Shown one piece after another: positions 20,699 to 29,996 of a DNA stretch of 35,220 nucleotides (positions are counted from its first letter, which is position 1; each line of letters begins with the position of its first letter). The notes below the pieces were generated by a model. The model saw nothing but the letters and a program-made list of their open reading frames with translations. It made no database searches and had not been told where the DNA came from. The DNA is taken from contig JAHCJK010000045.1 in NCBI GenBank assembly GCA_026184295.1, forward strand, positions 1 to 35,220, read 5' to 3'. Made by a program: the position numbers and the translations under genes. This stretch comes from Planctomycetota bacterium. GTDB taxonomy: Bacteria; Planctomycetota; SZUA-567; H5-PLA8.

Positions 20699-21763
20699 AT
20701 GATAACGCTCGAAGAGTTGCTGCGCGTGATGATGGAACGCCGTTCGTCCGATCTGCACGTTACGGCGGGGTCGGCGCCGCGCATTCGCATCGACGGCGCG
20801 CTGGTGCCGCTCGAATACGACATTCTCGACGCCGAGATGACGCAGAAGCTGGTCTATTCCATTCTCGACAACGAACAGATCGCGAAATTCGAATCCGAGA
20901 AGGAGCTCGACATGAGCTTCGGCATCTCGGGCATCGGGCGATTCCGCGTGAACGTCTTCTACCAGCGCGGCGCGGTGGGCACCGCGATCCGCGTGATTCC
21001 GTACGAGATCGCGACGTTCGAGCAACTGGGCGTGCCGCAGCAGGTCTGCGAACGCTTGTGCGCGCTGCCGAAAGGCCTGATCCTGGTCACGGGCGCGACG
21101 GGCTCGGGCAAGTCCACGACGCTGGCCTCGATGATCGACCACATCAACACGACGGGCCAGTGGCACATCATCACCATCGAAGACCCGATCGAATTCGTGC
21201 ACCGCAACAAGCAGTGCCTGGTGAACCAGCGCGAGGTCGGCCCCGACACGCGCAGCTTCGCGCAGGCGCTGAAGCACGTGCTGCGCCAGGACCCGGACGT
21301 GGTGCTGATCGGCGAAATGCGCGACAAGGAAACGATCGAACTGGGCCTGACGCTGGCCGAGACCGGGCACTTGACCTTCGCGACGCTGCACACGTCCAAC
21401 TGCGTGCAGACGATCAACCGCATCATCGACGTCTTCCCGGCGGAGCAGCAGAACCAGATCCGCACGCAGCTCTCGTTCGTGCTGGAAGGCGTCTTCTGCC
21501 AGCAGCTCCTGCCGCTCTCGCAGGGCAAGGGCCGCGTGCTCTGCCCCGAAATCATGATCCCGAACGACGCGATTCGCGCGAACATCCGCGACGACAAGGT
21601 GCACCAGATCTATTCGGCCATCCAGACCGGCGGCAAGTCGGGCATGAAGACGATGAACCAGTCGCTCTTCGACCTGTACCGGTCGGGCAAGATCGCGTAC
21701 GACGCGGCGTTCAACTACTCGCACAATCCGGAAGACCTGAAGAAGATGTTCGAGAAGGGCTGA
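20699..21763 (+). CDS. pilT: Type IV pilus retraction ATPase PilT
   Basis: 354 residues. The hexameric cytosolic motor depolymerises pili and drives twitching. The N-terminal PAS-like part holds SSDLHVTAGSAPRIRIDGAL. The RecA-like part has Walker A GATGSGKST (132-140), Asp box TIEDPIEF (159-166), Walker B VVLIGEMRD (201-209) and His box HLTFATLHTSN (224-234). The C-terminal AIRANIRDDK (291-300) corresponds to the AIRNLIRE retraction motif, and GMKTMNQSLFDLY is also typical of PilT rather than PilB. Zinc cysteines are absent, as expected. It is the first gene of a rightward cluster, with a good promoter about 100 nt upstream. Confidence 0.96.
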   Translation: MITLEELLRVMMERRSSDLHVTAGSAPRIRIDGALVPLEYDILDAEMTQKLVYSILDNEQIAKFESEKELDMSFGISGIGRFRVNVFYQRGAVGTAIRVIPYEIATFEQLGVPQQVCERLCALPKGLILVTGATGSGKSTTLASMIDHINTTGQWHIITIEDPIEFVHRNKQCLVNQREVGPDTRSFAQALKHVLRQDPDVVLIGEMRDKETIELGLTLAETGHLTFATLHTSNCVQTINRIIDVFPAEQQNQIRTQLSFVLEGVFCQQLLPLSQGKGRVLCPEIMIPNDAIRANIRDDKVHQIYSAIQTGGKSGMKTMNQSLFDLYRSGKIAYDAAFNYSHNPEDLKKMFEKG

Positions 21764-21821
21764 GGGGACGCGGGGCGGAGGAGGTCCGCGCCGCGAAGGA
21801 CGGGACGCAGGGGGAGACACA

Positions 21822-22730
21822 GTGGCGCGCGTAACACGCATGACCAAGAGGCGCCTGGGCGAGCTGCTCCGCGCCGAAGGGCTGGTCACCGAGGATCAGG
21901 TTAAACTGGCGCTGGTGGAACAGCGCAAGTCCAACCTGTTCCTGGGCGAGGCCCTGGTGAAGCTCGGCTTCGTCACCGAGGACGCGATCGCATCCACGAT
22001 CAGCCAGCAGTTCGGGCTTCCGTACATCAGCATCGAGCAGTACACGGTGGGCAAGGAAGTGCTGGACATGTTCCCGCAGTCGATGCTGCGCGAATACCAG
22101 TTCATCCCCATCGACAAGATCGGCAGCGTGCTGGTGATCGTCGGCGCGGGCCTGATGAACCACGACGTGCTGGACGAACTGGAACGGATGAGCGGCTGCC
22201 GCGTCTGCCAGTACGTCGGCACGTGGAAGGACATCTACGAGACGATCCAGAAGCTCTTCAAGGACCGCAAGACCGAGACCGGCGCGCCCGCGCAGGACAA
22301 CGAACTCTCCAGCCTGGGCAACATGCTGCTGGGCGAAGGCGAAGACGCGGCCGAGGAGGCCGCCGAGGCGCCCGAGGAAGCCGAAAACGACCTGGCCGCG
22401 GCGGTGAAGGCGGTCACCGGCACCTCGTCCTCGGTGCTCGAAGAGGCCCTGGCGGCGGTGGAAGGCCCGAAGAAGGGCGAGGCCGCGCCAACGCCGGCTC
22501 CGGCCGCGGCGCCCAAGCCCGCGGCGGCCTCGTCGGCGCGCCTGGGCGCGGCCAGCGGCAGGCTCTCGGCGTTCTCCGGCGGGAAGCCGCCGGGCCAGTC
22601 GGGGCTGAAGAAGGCGGTCCCCGGCAGCCCCGTGGCCGGCACGCCGCAGGTGAAGGAAGAAGCCAAGAAGCCGGCGGAAGGTTCCGCGGCGGTCCCCAAG
22701 GGCGGTCTGCTCGGGTTCCTCAAGAAATAG
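21822..22730 (+). CDS. Stand-alone MshEN (GspE N-terminal) domain protein
   Basis: 302 residues without an ATPase domain. Residues 10-145 form an MshEN/GspE N-terminal domain, known in MshE to bind c-di-GMP. The tandem motif is well preserved: RLGELLRAEGLVTEDQVKLA, LVEQ, LGEALVKLGFVTEDAIAST and QQFGLPYI. A second subdomain (QFIPIDKIGSVLVIVGAGLM) follows. Residues 150-290 are acidic, then Ala/Pro/Lys-rich and probably disordered, ending in a short hydrophobic tip, GGLLGFLKK. GTG at 21822 is chosen for GGGGAG 5 nt upstream; an ATG six codons later is possible. Its place between pilT and pilB suggests a regulator or adaptor of the pilus motors. Confidence 0.85.
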   Translation: MARVTRMTKRRLGELLRAEGLVTEDQVKLALVEQRKSNLFLGEALVKLGFVTEDAIASTISQQFGLPYISIEQYTVGKEVLDMFPQSMLREYQFIPIDKIGSVLVIVGAGLMNHDVLDELERMSGCRVCQYVGTWKDIYETIQKLFKDRKTETGAPAQDNELSSLGNMLLGEGEDAAEEAAEAPEEAENDLAAAVKAVTGTSSSVLEEALAAVEGPKKGEAAPTPAPAAAPKPAAASSARLGAASGRLSAFSGGKPPGQSGLKKAVPGSPVAGTPQVKEEAKKPAEGSAAVPKGGLLGFLKK

Positions 22731-22742
22731 GAGCGTTCGGCC

Positions 22743-24458
22743 ATGGCCAAGTTCGACAAAAAGCTGGGCGCGATCCTGACCAAGTGCAACATCCTCACCG
22801 AGGAGCAGAAGGAAAACCTGCTCGGGGAGAGCGAGCGCAGCAACGCGTCGCTGACCGAAGCGATCGTGGACAAGAAGATCTGCGCCGAATCGGACATCAT
22901 CTCGGCGATCTCGTCGGAGATGAACCTGCACCCGATCAACCTGGACAAGGTCAAGCCCAACCCGATGGCGCTGGAGAAGCTCAGCGAGGAACAGTGCAAG
23001 TCGTACCAGGTGCTGCCGATCTCGAAGCTGGGCAAGATCCTGACGGTCGCGGTGGCCAACCCCTTCGACGTGCTGATCCTCGACGACGTGAAGATCGTGA
23101 CCGGCTGCGAGATCGTGCCGGTGATCTCCACCGACATGGCGCTGAAGCGCGCGATCAAGAACGCCTTCACCGAGGAAGTCGATACCGGCGAACAGATGGA
23201 CCAGCTCCTGGCCGGCGACGCCACGGGCGACATGGAACTGAAGGAAGACAAGGAAGACGACGGCCTGGACCTGGCCGAGGACTTGAAGTCGGAAGGCTCG
23301 CCGGTCGTGAAGCTGGTGAACCTGCTGATCATGCAGGCGATCGAGTCGAAGGCGTCCGACATTCACATCGAGCCGTTCGAGCGCAAGCTGCGGGTGCGGT
23401 ACCGCATCGACGGCGCCTGCCAGGAAACGGTCTCGCCGCCCAAGAAGCTGCACCCCGCCATCGTCTCCCGCATCAAGATCATGTCGAACATGGACATCGC
23501 CGAACGCCGCAAGCCGCAGGACGGCAAGTACCAGATGCGCGTGAAAGGCCGCCAGGTGGACTTCCGCGTATCCGTGCTGCCGATGGTGCACGGCGAGAAG
23601 GTTTGTATTCGTATCCTCGACTCCAGCGGCCTGTCTTTGTCGCTGGAAAGCCTGGGCTTCGAGACGCAGGCGCTGGAAGACTTCAAGTGGGCGGTCAAGC
23701 AGCCGTACGGGATGTTGCTGGTCACGGGCCCGACCGGTTCGGGCAAGTCCACGACGCTGTACTCGTCGGTGCGCGAGGTGCTGACGGTCGAAGACAACAT
23801 CACGACGGTCGAAGACCCGGTCGAATACCAGCTCGACGGCGTCAACCAGGTGCCGGTGAGCGAGAAGCGAGGCCTGACCTTCGCCGCGGCCCTGCGCTCG
23901 ATCCTGCGCCAGGACCCTGACACGGTCATGATCGGCGAAATCCGCGACAAGGAAACGGCCGAGATCGCGGTCAAGGCCGCGCTGACCGGGCACCTGGTGC
24001 TCTCGACCCTGCACACCAACGACGCGCCGAGCACGATCACGCGCTTGATCGACATGGGCATCGACCCCTTCATGGTGTCCAGCTCCGTGATCATGGTGGC
24101 CGCGCAGCGTCTTCTGCGAAAGCTCTGCCTGGAATGCCGCGAGAAGTACGTCCCGCCGCGCGAGCGCGTGCTGGAAGTGGGCTGCAAGGAAGACGAGATC
24201 GAGACGGGCCAGTACTACAAAGCGAAGGGTTGCGGGCGCTGCAACGCCGGGTACAAAGGACGTTTCGCCATCCTGGAAACGATGCGGATGCGCGAAGAGA
24301 TCCGCCGCATCGTGATCGGAGGCGGGTCGGCGCTGGACATTCGCGGCAAGGCGCTGGAAAAGGACATGATCACCCTGCGCCGCTGCGCGCTGCTGAACGC
24401 GCTGCGCGGGAAGACCTCGATCGAAGAAGTGCTGGCGATGACCCAGGACGAAGTCTAA
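22743..24458 (+). CDS. pilB: Type IV pilus assembly ATPase PilB
   Basis: 571 residues, the usual PilB/GspE length. An N-terminal MshEN-like domain (1-140) is degenerate compared with the preceding protein (KLGAILTKCNILTEEQKENL, then LTEAIVDKKI without the Gly positions). An acidic linker spans 145-185. The N2 domain has SDIHIEPFERKLRVRYRIDG (205-224). The motor shows Walker A GPTGSGKST (329-337), TVEDPVEYQ, Walker B TVMIGEIRD and HLVLSTLHTNDA. A zinc site is formed by Cys462/Cys465 (CLEC) and Cys497/Cys500 (CGRC). It powers pilin polymerisation at the inner membrane. AGGAG overlapping the upstream stop codon lies 9 nt before the ATG. A type II secretion GspE is the alternative; pilT and pilC argue for pili. 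Confidence 0.93.
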   Translation: MAKFDKKLGAILTKCNILTEEQKENLLGESERSNASLTEAIVDKKICAESDIISAISSEMNLHPINLDKVKPNPMALEKLSEEQCKSYQVLPISKLGKILTVAVANPFDVLILDDVKIVTGCEIVPVISTDMALKRAIKNAFTEEVDTGEQMDQLLAGDATGDMELKEDKEDDGLDLAEDLKSEGSPVVKLVNLLIMQAIESKASDIHIEPFERKLRVRYRIDGACQETVSPPKKLHPAIVSRIKIMSNMDIAERRKPQDGKYQMRVKGRQVDFRVSVLPMVHGEKVCIRILDSSGLSLSLESLGFETQALEDFKWAVKQPYGMLLVTGPTGSGKSTTLYSSVREVLTVEDNITTVEDPVEYQLDGVNQVPVSEKRGLTFAAALRSILRQDPDTVMIGEIRDKETAEIAVKAALTGHLVLSTLHTNDAPSTITRLIDMGIDPFMVSSSVIMVAAQRLLRKLCLECREKYVPPRERVLEVGCKEDEIETGQYYKAKGCGRCNAGYKGRFAILETMRMREEIRRIVIGGGSALDIRGKALEKDMITLRRCALLNALRGKTSIEEVLAMTQDEV

Positions 24459-24483
24459 ACGGACGGACGGGCGGAGACCCCAC

Positions 24484-25644
24484 ATGGCGACGTCACCTGC
24501 AGCACAAGAAGCGACTCGGCCCGCGGCCGGAGCCACCAAGCCCGGGGGCAAGGCCCCGGCCAAGGGCGGCGGCCTGCTGAGCATGCAGATCGGCGGCAAC
24601 AAGCCGCGCATCGGCGGCGAAGGGCTGGCGATCTTCACGCGCCAGTTCTCGACGATGATCGGCGCCGGCATCCCGGTGCTGGAATGCCTGGACATCCTCG
24701 AAGAGCAGGCCGAGGACCCGGGCTTCAAGACCGTCTGCCAGACGATCATCGAGGACGTGCGCAGCGGCTCGGACTTGAGCCAGGCGATGGGCAAGCACCC
24801 GGTCTTCGACCGCATCTACGTGAACATGATCAAGGCCGGCGAAGCGTCCGGCCAGCTCGACACGATCCTGAAGCGCCTTGCCGAGTACATGGAAGCGACC
24901 GAGCAGTTGAAGCGCGAGATCAAGGGCGCCATGACCTACCCGGTGGTCAGCCTGGTCATGATCCTGGGCATCACCATCTTCCTGCTCGTGTTCATCATCC
25001 CCAAGTTCCAGGGCATCTTCGAAGCGCTGCGCGTCGATCTGCCGCTGCCGACGATCATCGTGCTCGGCATCAGTTCCTTGATCACCACGTACTACCTGCA
25101 CACGCTCATGATCATCGCGGGCATCGTCATGCTCATCAAATGGTGGAAGTCCACGGACAGCGGCGGCTACACGTGGGACCGGCTGATGCTCAAGATGCCG
25201 GTCTTCGGCGAACTGATGCAGAAGATCGCGCTCTCGCGCTTCTCCAAGACGTTCGCGACCCTGCTGCGTTCCGGCGTGCCGATCCTGGGCGCGCTGGAAA
25301 TCGTTTCCGCGACGGCCGGCAACCGCGTCGTGGAAGAAGCCGTGAACAACGCGCGCGAATCGATCCGCCAGGGCGAAAACCTGGCCAAGCCGCTGGCGGA
25401 CAGCCCGGTCTTCCCGCCGATGGTGGTGCGCATGATCGCGATCGGCGAAAAGTCGGGCGCGCTGGAACAACTGCTCGAAAAGATCTCGGAGTTCTACGAT
25501 CAGCAGGTCGAAGCGATGGTCGAGTCGCTGACCTCCCTGATCGAGCCCCTGATGATCGGCGTGATGGGTCTTATCGTCGGCGGCATCGTGCTCTCGGTCT
25601 TCCTGCCTATCTTCAAGATCCAGGAGGCCTTGCGCAGAAAGTAA
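24484..25644 (+). CDS. pilC: Type IV pilus inner-membrane platform protein PilC
   Basis: 386 residues with the two tandem T2SSF domains of PilC/GspF, the platform on which PilB and PilT act. Domain 1 (about 48-170) has IFTRQFSTMIGAGIPVLECL and AGEASGQLDTILKRLAEYME. Domain 2 (about 245-370) has FSKTFATLLRSGVPILGALE and GEKSGALEQLLEKISEFYDQ, then VEAMVESLTSLIEPLMIGVM. Three hydrophobic segments lie near 156-180, 195-220 and 355-377. The first 45 residues are an Ala/Pro/Lys/Gly-rich extension that is probably disordered and longer than usual. It follows pilB by 25 nt. Confidence 0.93.
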   Translation: MATSPAAQEATRPAAGATKPGGKAPAKGGGLLSMQIGGNKPRIGGEGLAIFTRQFSTMIGAGIPVLECLDILEEQAEDPGFKTVCQTIIEDVRSGSDLSQAMGKHPVFDRIYVNMIKAGEASGQLDTILKRLAEYMEATEQLKREIKGAMTYPVVSLVMILGITIFLLVFIIPKFQGIFEALRVDLPLPTIIVLGISSLITTYYLHTLMIIAGIVMLIKWWKSTDSGGYTWDRLMLKMPVFGELMQKIALSRFSKTFATLLRSGVPILGALEIVSATAGNRVVEEAVNNARESIRQGENLAKPLADSPVFPPMVVRMIAIGEKSGALEQLLEKISEFYDQQVEAMVESLTSLIEPLMIGVMGLIVGGIVLSVFLPIFKIQEALRRK

Positions 25645-25676
25645 CCGCGGCCACCCAATCCGCCATGTGCAAGGTC

Positions 25677-25705
25677 CCCGGCCGGGAAATCGTTTCCCGG
25701 CCGGG
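25677..25705 (+). terminator. Perfect 13-bp hairpin after pilC
   Basis: CCCGGCCGGGAAA (25677-25689), loop TCG, TTTCCCGGCCGGG (25693-25705). No T-tract follows (CAAAAACC), so it is not a canonical intrinsic terminator. It may terminate partly, or protect the pilT-pilC message from 3' decay and set the level of the downstream signalling genes. Confidence 0.5.
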
Positions 25706-25752
25706 CAAAAACCTGATATGAAACAGGGGTCGTCTCCAGGGAGAATCCTTGG

Positions 25753-28446
25753 GTGCTTGAATCCATCGTCGAAAGTCGTCAGCGCACGATTCGCGGCAAT
25801 CGTACGCTGATCGTCCTGCGCCTGCTCTTCGCAACCATCAGCCTTGCGATCCTCCTGCTTCAGGAATCCCTCTCGGTCCATCCGCAGGGTTCGCGCCACA
25901 TCCAGCCCAATTCGGGCGAGGTGACCGCGCTCGACTACTCCGTCCAGGACAAGATGCTCTGTTCGGGCGGCAGCGACGCGACGGTGCGGCTGTGGGACGA
26001 CGCGGGCGACGAACGCATCACCTCGCTGGAAGGGCACGGCGACATCGTCCGCGACGTGGCGGTAAGCCCCGACGGCACGAAGGTGGCCAGCGTCAGCGAC
26101 GACAAGACGCTGCGGCTGACGCGGATCGCCAACGGCAAGCTGCTCGGCGCGGCCTCGCTGAGCGATCCCGGTTCGCGCTCGGCGGCCTGGTCCGCGGACG
26201 GATCGCGGATCGTGGTCTGCGGCGGCGACGCGACCCTGCGGGTGCTCAGCGGCGCCGACGCCGCGCTGATCAAAGACGCGGGGGACGCGGGCCGCAACCT
26301 GGCCTACGCGTCCTTCCTGCCCGGCGACAAGGAGATCGTCTCCGTCAGCCTGGACGGGGTGATCCAGATCTGGGACGAGCACCTGACGCCGGGGGAGCCG
26401 ATCCGTTCGCCGTTCCGCACGGTGCTGGCGGGCGCGCAGTCGCCCGACCACCGCTGGCTGGTCTTCGGCGGGCACCTGATCGGCGTGATGGACCTGGCGA
26501 GCCGCACGATCGTGCGCGTGGCGGAGATTCCGGACGGGCACGTGAACGCGCTGGGCTTCTCGGCCGACAACAAGCACTTCGTCTCGGGCGGAAGCGACCG
26601 CCGCATCCTGCTCTGGAGCGTGGAGCAGCCGCGGGAACTGAAGGCGCTGACCGACCAGGACGAAGTCCTGGCGGTGGCGCTCTGGCCGGACGCATCGCGC
26701 GTGGCCTCGGGCACGGGCGACAAGGTCGTGCGCGTCTGGGATTTCGCGAGCGGCGCGAGCAAGCAGTTGGTGGGGCACAAGCCCGCGCTGCGGAATTCGT
26801 ACTGGCAGGCCGACAGCCGCGCGAAACGCCCCGCGGTGAACGTGCCGCTGTACTGGCGGCCCGAAGGGCTGGTGGTGGTGATCGTCTGCCTGCTGACGAT
26901 CCTGTACATCCTGGCGCTGCGCACGCCGCAGATCGCCCCGAAGCTGGCCTATCTTCAGATACTGGTGGACGTGGGGCTGGTCTCCGCGCTGGTCTATCAC
27001 ACCGGCGGCGTGGACAGCCCGTTCGTCACGCTGTACCTCGTCTCGGTGGTCGCCGGCGGCTTCGTGCTCTCCTGGCGGGGCGCGCTGATGGTGGCCGCGC
27101 TGGCCGCGACGCTCTTCAGCCTGCTGACGCTGATGTACGGCCTGGGGCAGATTCCCGAGACGTACATGACGGCGATTTCCGAAGCGCAGTTGCGCAAATT
27201 CAAGACGATGGGCCTGCTGGATTACGTGCGCCTGCTGCTGCTGCCGATCTGCGCGTTCTTCCTGGTCGCGCTGCTGGCGGGGAACCTTTCCAAGCGCCTG
27301 GCGGTGACGCGCATGCTGCACCACGAGGTCCTGGAAGGCATCGGCGAAGGCATCCTCGTCGCGGACCTCGAGCGCAAGATGCTCTACCACAACCGCGAAT
27401 TCGAGAAGCTGCTGCTGATCAAGGAAGACATCGCGGGCAAGAGCCTGGGCGAACTGCTGGGCCCGCAGGTGGACGAAGCGGCCGGAAAGGCGCTGGAGGA
27501 ACTGGTCAGCCGGCGCATCGAAATCTCGAACAAGCGCTCCGACGGGATGATCATGCCCTTCGAAGTGCGGCTGATTCCGGTGCTGGAGGACGACGGGAAG
27601 GCGCGCGGGCTGATCCTGGTGCTCGACGACATCACGGCCGAGAAAAAGATGGAGGAGTTCTTCAAGCACAAGGAACGCATCGAAGCGATGGGGCAGCTTT
27701 CGGCCACCATCGCGCACGAGATCCGCAACCCGCTGGCCTCGATCCGCGGGGCGGTGCAGGAGATCGCGCGCAGCGTCGAGATTCCCGAAAGCAAAAAGAT
27801 TCTCGTGGACATCGTGCTCAGCGAGTCCGACCGGCTGGACCAGATCATCAGCGACTTCCTGCGGTACGCGCGCATGCGCCCGCCCAAGCTGGGCTCCGTC
27901 GAGATCGGGCAGGTGCTGACCGACATGCGCATGATGCTGATCTCGCGCCCCGAGGCGAAGGAGACCGAGATCAAGCTCGACGAGCAGGAGGACGTGAAGC
28001 CGTTCCTCGCCGACGCCGAGCAGCTCCGGCAGGTCTTCCTGAACCTGGGGGTGAACGCGCTGCAGGCGATGGCCGAGAGCAAGGAGCGGCGGCTGACGCT
28101 TTCGGTGCGCCCGCTGTACCTCCACCAGGCGCAGGGGCTGGACCCGAAGGCCGTGATCGGGCGCGTGGACCGGCCGGGCGTGTGGATCGAAATCCGCGAC
28201 ACGGGGCAGGGGATGCCGGAGGAGGTGAGCCGGCAGATCTTCGAGCCGTTCTTCACCACCAAACCGAACGGGACGGGGCTGGGCCTGGCCATCGTGGCGC
28301 GGATCGTGCAGGCGCACGAGGGGCTGATCAACGTAGAGAGTCACCAGGGAAAGGGCACCGCGTTTTCGATCTGGTTGCCCACGGACCGTGCGGCGAGTGA
28401 AATCGCCGGCACGGCCGCGGCGGGCGCGGCGCGCAGCTTGGCATGA
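25753..28446 (+). CDS. PilS-like histidine kinase with extracytoplasmic WD40 propeller
   Basis: 897 residues. A basic N-terminus is followed by a membrane helix at about 18-37. Residues 50-345 then hold seven WD40-like blades, for example [38 protein letters not shown] and [13 protein letters not shown]. Five more helices follow (about 371-389, 399-415, 424-440, 443-463, 488-511), so the total of six matches PilS. A PAS-type domain (523-630) precedes the dimerisation helix with HEIRNP (His655). The ATPase part has [10 protein letters not shown] (N box), IRDTGQGM (G1), [18 protein letters not shown] and GKGTAF. Positive residues put the propeller outside. GTG start with AGGGAGAA 8 nt upstream. 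It overlaps the regulator gene by 4 nt. Confidence 0.88.
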   Translation: MLESIVESRQRTIRGNRTLIVLRLLFATISLAILLLQESLSVHPQGSRHIQPNSGEVTALDYSVQDKMLCSGGSDATVRLWDDAGDERITSLEGHGDIVRDVAVSPDGTKVASVSDDKTLRLTRIANGKLLGAASLSDPGSRSAAWSADGSRIVVCGGDATLRVLSGADAALIKDAGDAGRNLAYASFLPGDKEIVSVSLDGVIQIWDEHLTPGEPIRSPFRTVLAGAQSPDHRWLVFGGHLIGVMDLASRTIVRVAEIPDGHVNALGFSADNKHFVSGGSDRRILLWSVEQPRELKALTDQDEVLAVALWPDASRVASGTGDKVVRVWDFASGASKQLVGHKPALRNSYWQADSRAKRPAVNVPLYWRPEGLVVVIVCLLTILYILALRTPQIAPKLAYLQILVDVGLVSALVYHTGGVDSPFVTLYLVSVVAGGFVLSWRGALMVAALAATLFSLLTLMYGLGQIPETYMTAISEAQLRKFKTMGLLDYVRLLLLPICAFFLVALLAGNLSKRLAVTRMLHHEVLEGIGEGILVADLERKMLYHNREFEKLLLIKEDIAGKSLGELLGPQVDEAAGKALEELVSRRIEISNKRSDGMIMPFEVRLIPVLEDDGKARGLILVLDDITAEKKMEEFFKHKERIEAMGQLSATIAHEIRNPLASIRGAVQEIARSVEIPESKKILVDIVLSESDRLDQIISDFLRYARMRPPKLGSVEIGQVLTDMRMMLISRPEAKETEIKLDEQEDVKPFLADAEQLRQVFLNLGVNALQAMAESKERRLTLSVRPLYLHQAQGLDPKAVIGRVDRPGVWIEIRDTGQGMPEEVSRQIFEPFFTTKPNGTGLGLAIVARIVQAHEGLINVESHQGKGTAFSIWLPTDRAASEIAGTAAAGAARSLA

Positions 28447-29996
28447 ATTCGAAGACGAGTGCCTCCATGGCGGTGCCCGAACCCAGCGCCCAGGGGCGCA
28501 AGGGCCGGGTGATCGTGCTCGACGACGAACCGGGCATGCAGCGGCTGCTGCGCCTGATTCTCGAGGGCGAAGGCTACGACGTCCGCTCGACGGACGACGG
28601 GCGCGAGGCCCTGGCGTGGGTGGCCGGCGACGGCTGCGACCTGGTCGTGCACGACCTGCGCATGCCGAAGATGGACGGCCTGACCTTCCTCAAGACGCTG
28701 AAGGAGAACCACCCCGAGGTCCTCGCCATCGTGGTGACGGCCTTCGGCACGTGGGAGACTTCCGTCGAGGCGATGCGGCTGGGGGCGTACACGCATCTTT
28801 CGAAGCCGTTCGACACCGAGGACATCCGCCAGATCGTCGCGCGCGCGCTGGAACGCAAGCGCATCGTGGACCGGTCGCCGGGCCCCGACCAGCGGGCCTC
28901 GCTGGATCTGGTGGGCAATTCGAGCGCGATGAACGCGGTGGCCGCGCTGATCAAGCGCATCGCGCCCACGGATTCGACGGTGCTGATCAACGGGGAGAGC
29001 GGCACGGGCAAGGAACTGGTGGCCGTCGCGATCCACGACCACTCGCTGCGCGCCAAGGGCCCGTTCGTGCCGGTCAACTGCGGCGCGTTCACCGAGACGC
29101 TGCTGGAATCGGAACTCTTCGGGCACGTGAAGGGCGCGTTCACCAACGCCATCGCCGACCGCCGCGGGCTCTTCGACAGCGCCGACCTGGGCACGCTCTT
29201 CCTCGACGAGATCGGCGAGATGAGCCCGCTGATGCAGGTGAAGCTGCTGCGCGTGCTGGAGACGCGCTCGTTCAAGCCCGTGGGCGGCAACCGCGAGATC
29301 CGCGCGGACGTGCGCATCATCGCCGCGACCAACCGGCACCTGGGGCAGATGGTCGCGGAAGGCAACTTCCGCGAGGACCTGTACCACCGCCTGAACGTGA
29401 TTCCCATCGCGCTGCCCGCCTTGCGCGAACGCAACGAGGACATCCCGCTGCTGGCGGGGCATTTCCTGGCGCGTTACTCCAAGCGCATGGGCAAGCAGAT
29501 CTCGGGCATCGACGAAGCGGCGATGCGCAAGCTGATCGAGTTCAACTGGCCGGGCAACGTCCGCGAACTGGAAAACACCATCGAGCGCGCCGTGGCGCTG
29601 TGCGCGGGCGACCGCATCACCAACCAGGACATCGTGGGACCCATGTCGGGGACGACGGCGAGCACGCGGCTGACCTCGGCGCAGGCCGTGGTGGCCGGGG
29701 CCTTTGCCGCCGCGCCGGCAGGTGCGGTTTCGAGCCCGCTGCCGTATGCTCCCGCCAGCCTGCCGCCGCCGGTGCAGCCCGCGCCCGCGGCGCTGCCGGC
29801 CGGAGCGGGTCCGGTCCTGCCGCCGCACGGCATCGACCTGGAGCGTTACCTGATCGAACAGGAGCGCGCCTACATCGTTCAGGCGCTGGAACGCACCGAT
29901 TGGAACCTCACGGAGGCCGCCAAATTGCTGGGCATGACCTTCCGCTCGATCCGCTACCGGGTCTCCAAGCTGGGCATCGAAAGGCCGCCCCGATGA
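28443..29996 (+). CDS. pilR: PilR-like sigma-54-dependent response regulator
   Basis: 517 residues. The receiver (21-138) has acidic Asp27/Asp28, phospho-acceptor Asp71 ([12 protein letters not shown]), Thr99 and Lys121. The AAA+ domain (155-395) has Walker A GESGTGKE (184-191), [13 protein letters not shown], Walker [12 protein letters not shown] (250-260), and [20 protein letters not shown]. The sigma-54 contact loop reads GAFTNA rather than GAFTGA. A Pro/Ala-rich linker (405-460) precedes a Fis-type helix-turn-helix whose end, [14 protein letters not shown], closely follows the PilR form. ATGA overlap with the kinase gene indicates translational coupling and a cognate pair. It presumably activates sigma-54 promoters for pilus genes; none was found here. 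Confidence 0.9.
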   Translation: MNSKTSASMAVPEPSAQGRKGRVIVLDDEPGMQRLLRLILEGEGYDVRSTDDGREALAWVAGDGCDLVVHDLRMPKMDGLTFLKTLKENHPEVLAIVVTAFGTWETSVEAMRLGAYTHLSKPFDTEDIRQIVARALERKRIVDRSPGPDQRASLDLVGNSSAMNAVAALIKRIAPTDSTVLINGESGTGKELVAVAIHDHSLRAKGPFVPVNCGAFTETLLESELFGHVKGAFTNAIADRRGLFDSADLGTLFLDEIGEMSPLMQVKLLRVLETRSFKPVGGNREIRADVRIIAATNRHLGQMVAEGNFREDLYHRLNVIPIALPALRERNEDIPLLAGHFLARYSKRMGKQISGIDEAAMRKLIEFNWPGNVRELENTIERAVALCAGDRITNQDIVGPMSGTTASTRLTSAQAVVAGAFAAAPAGAVSSPLPYAPASLPPPVQPAPAALPAGAGPVLPPHGIDLERYLIEQERAYIVQALERTDWNLTEAAKLLGMTFRSIRYRVSKLGIERPPR

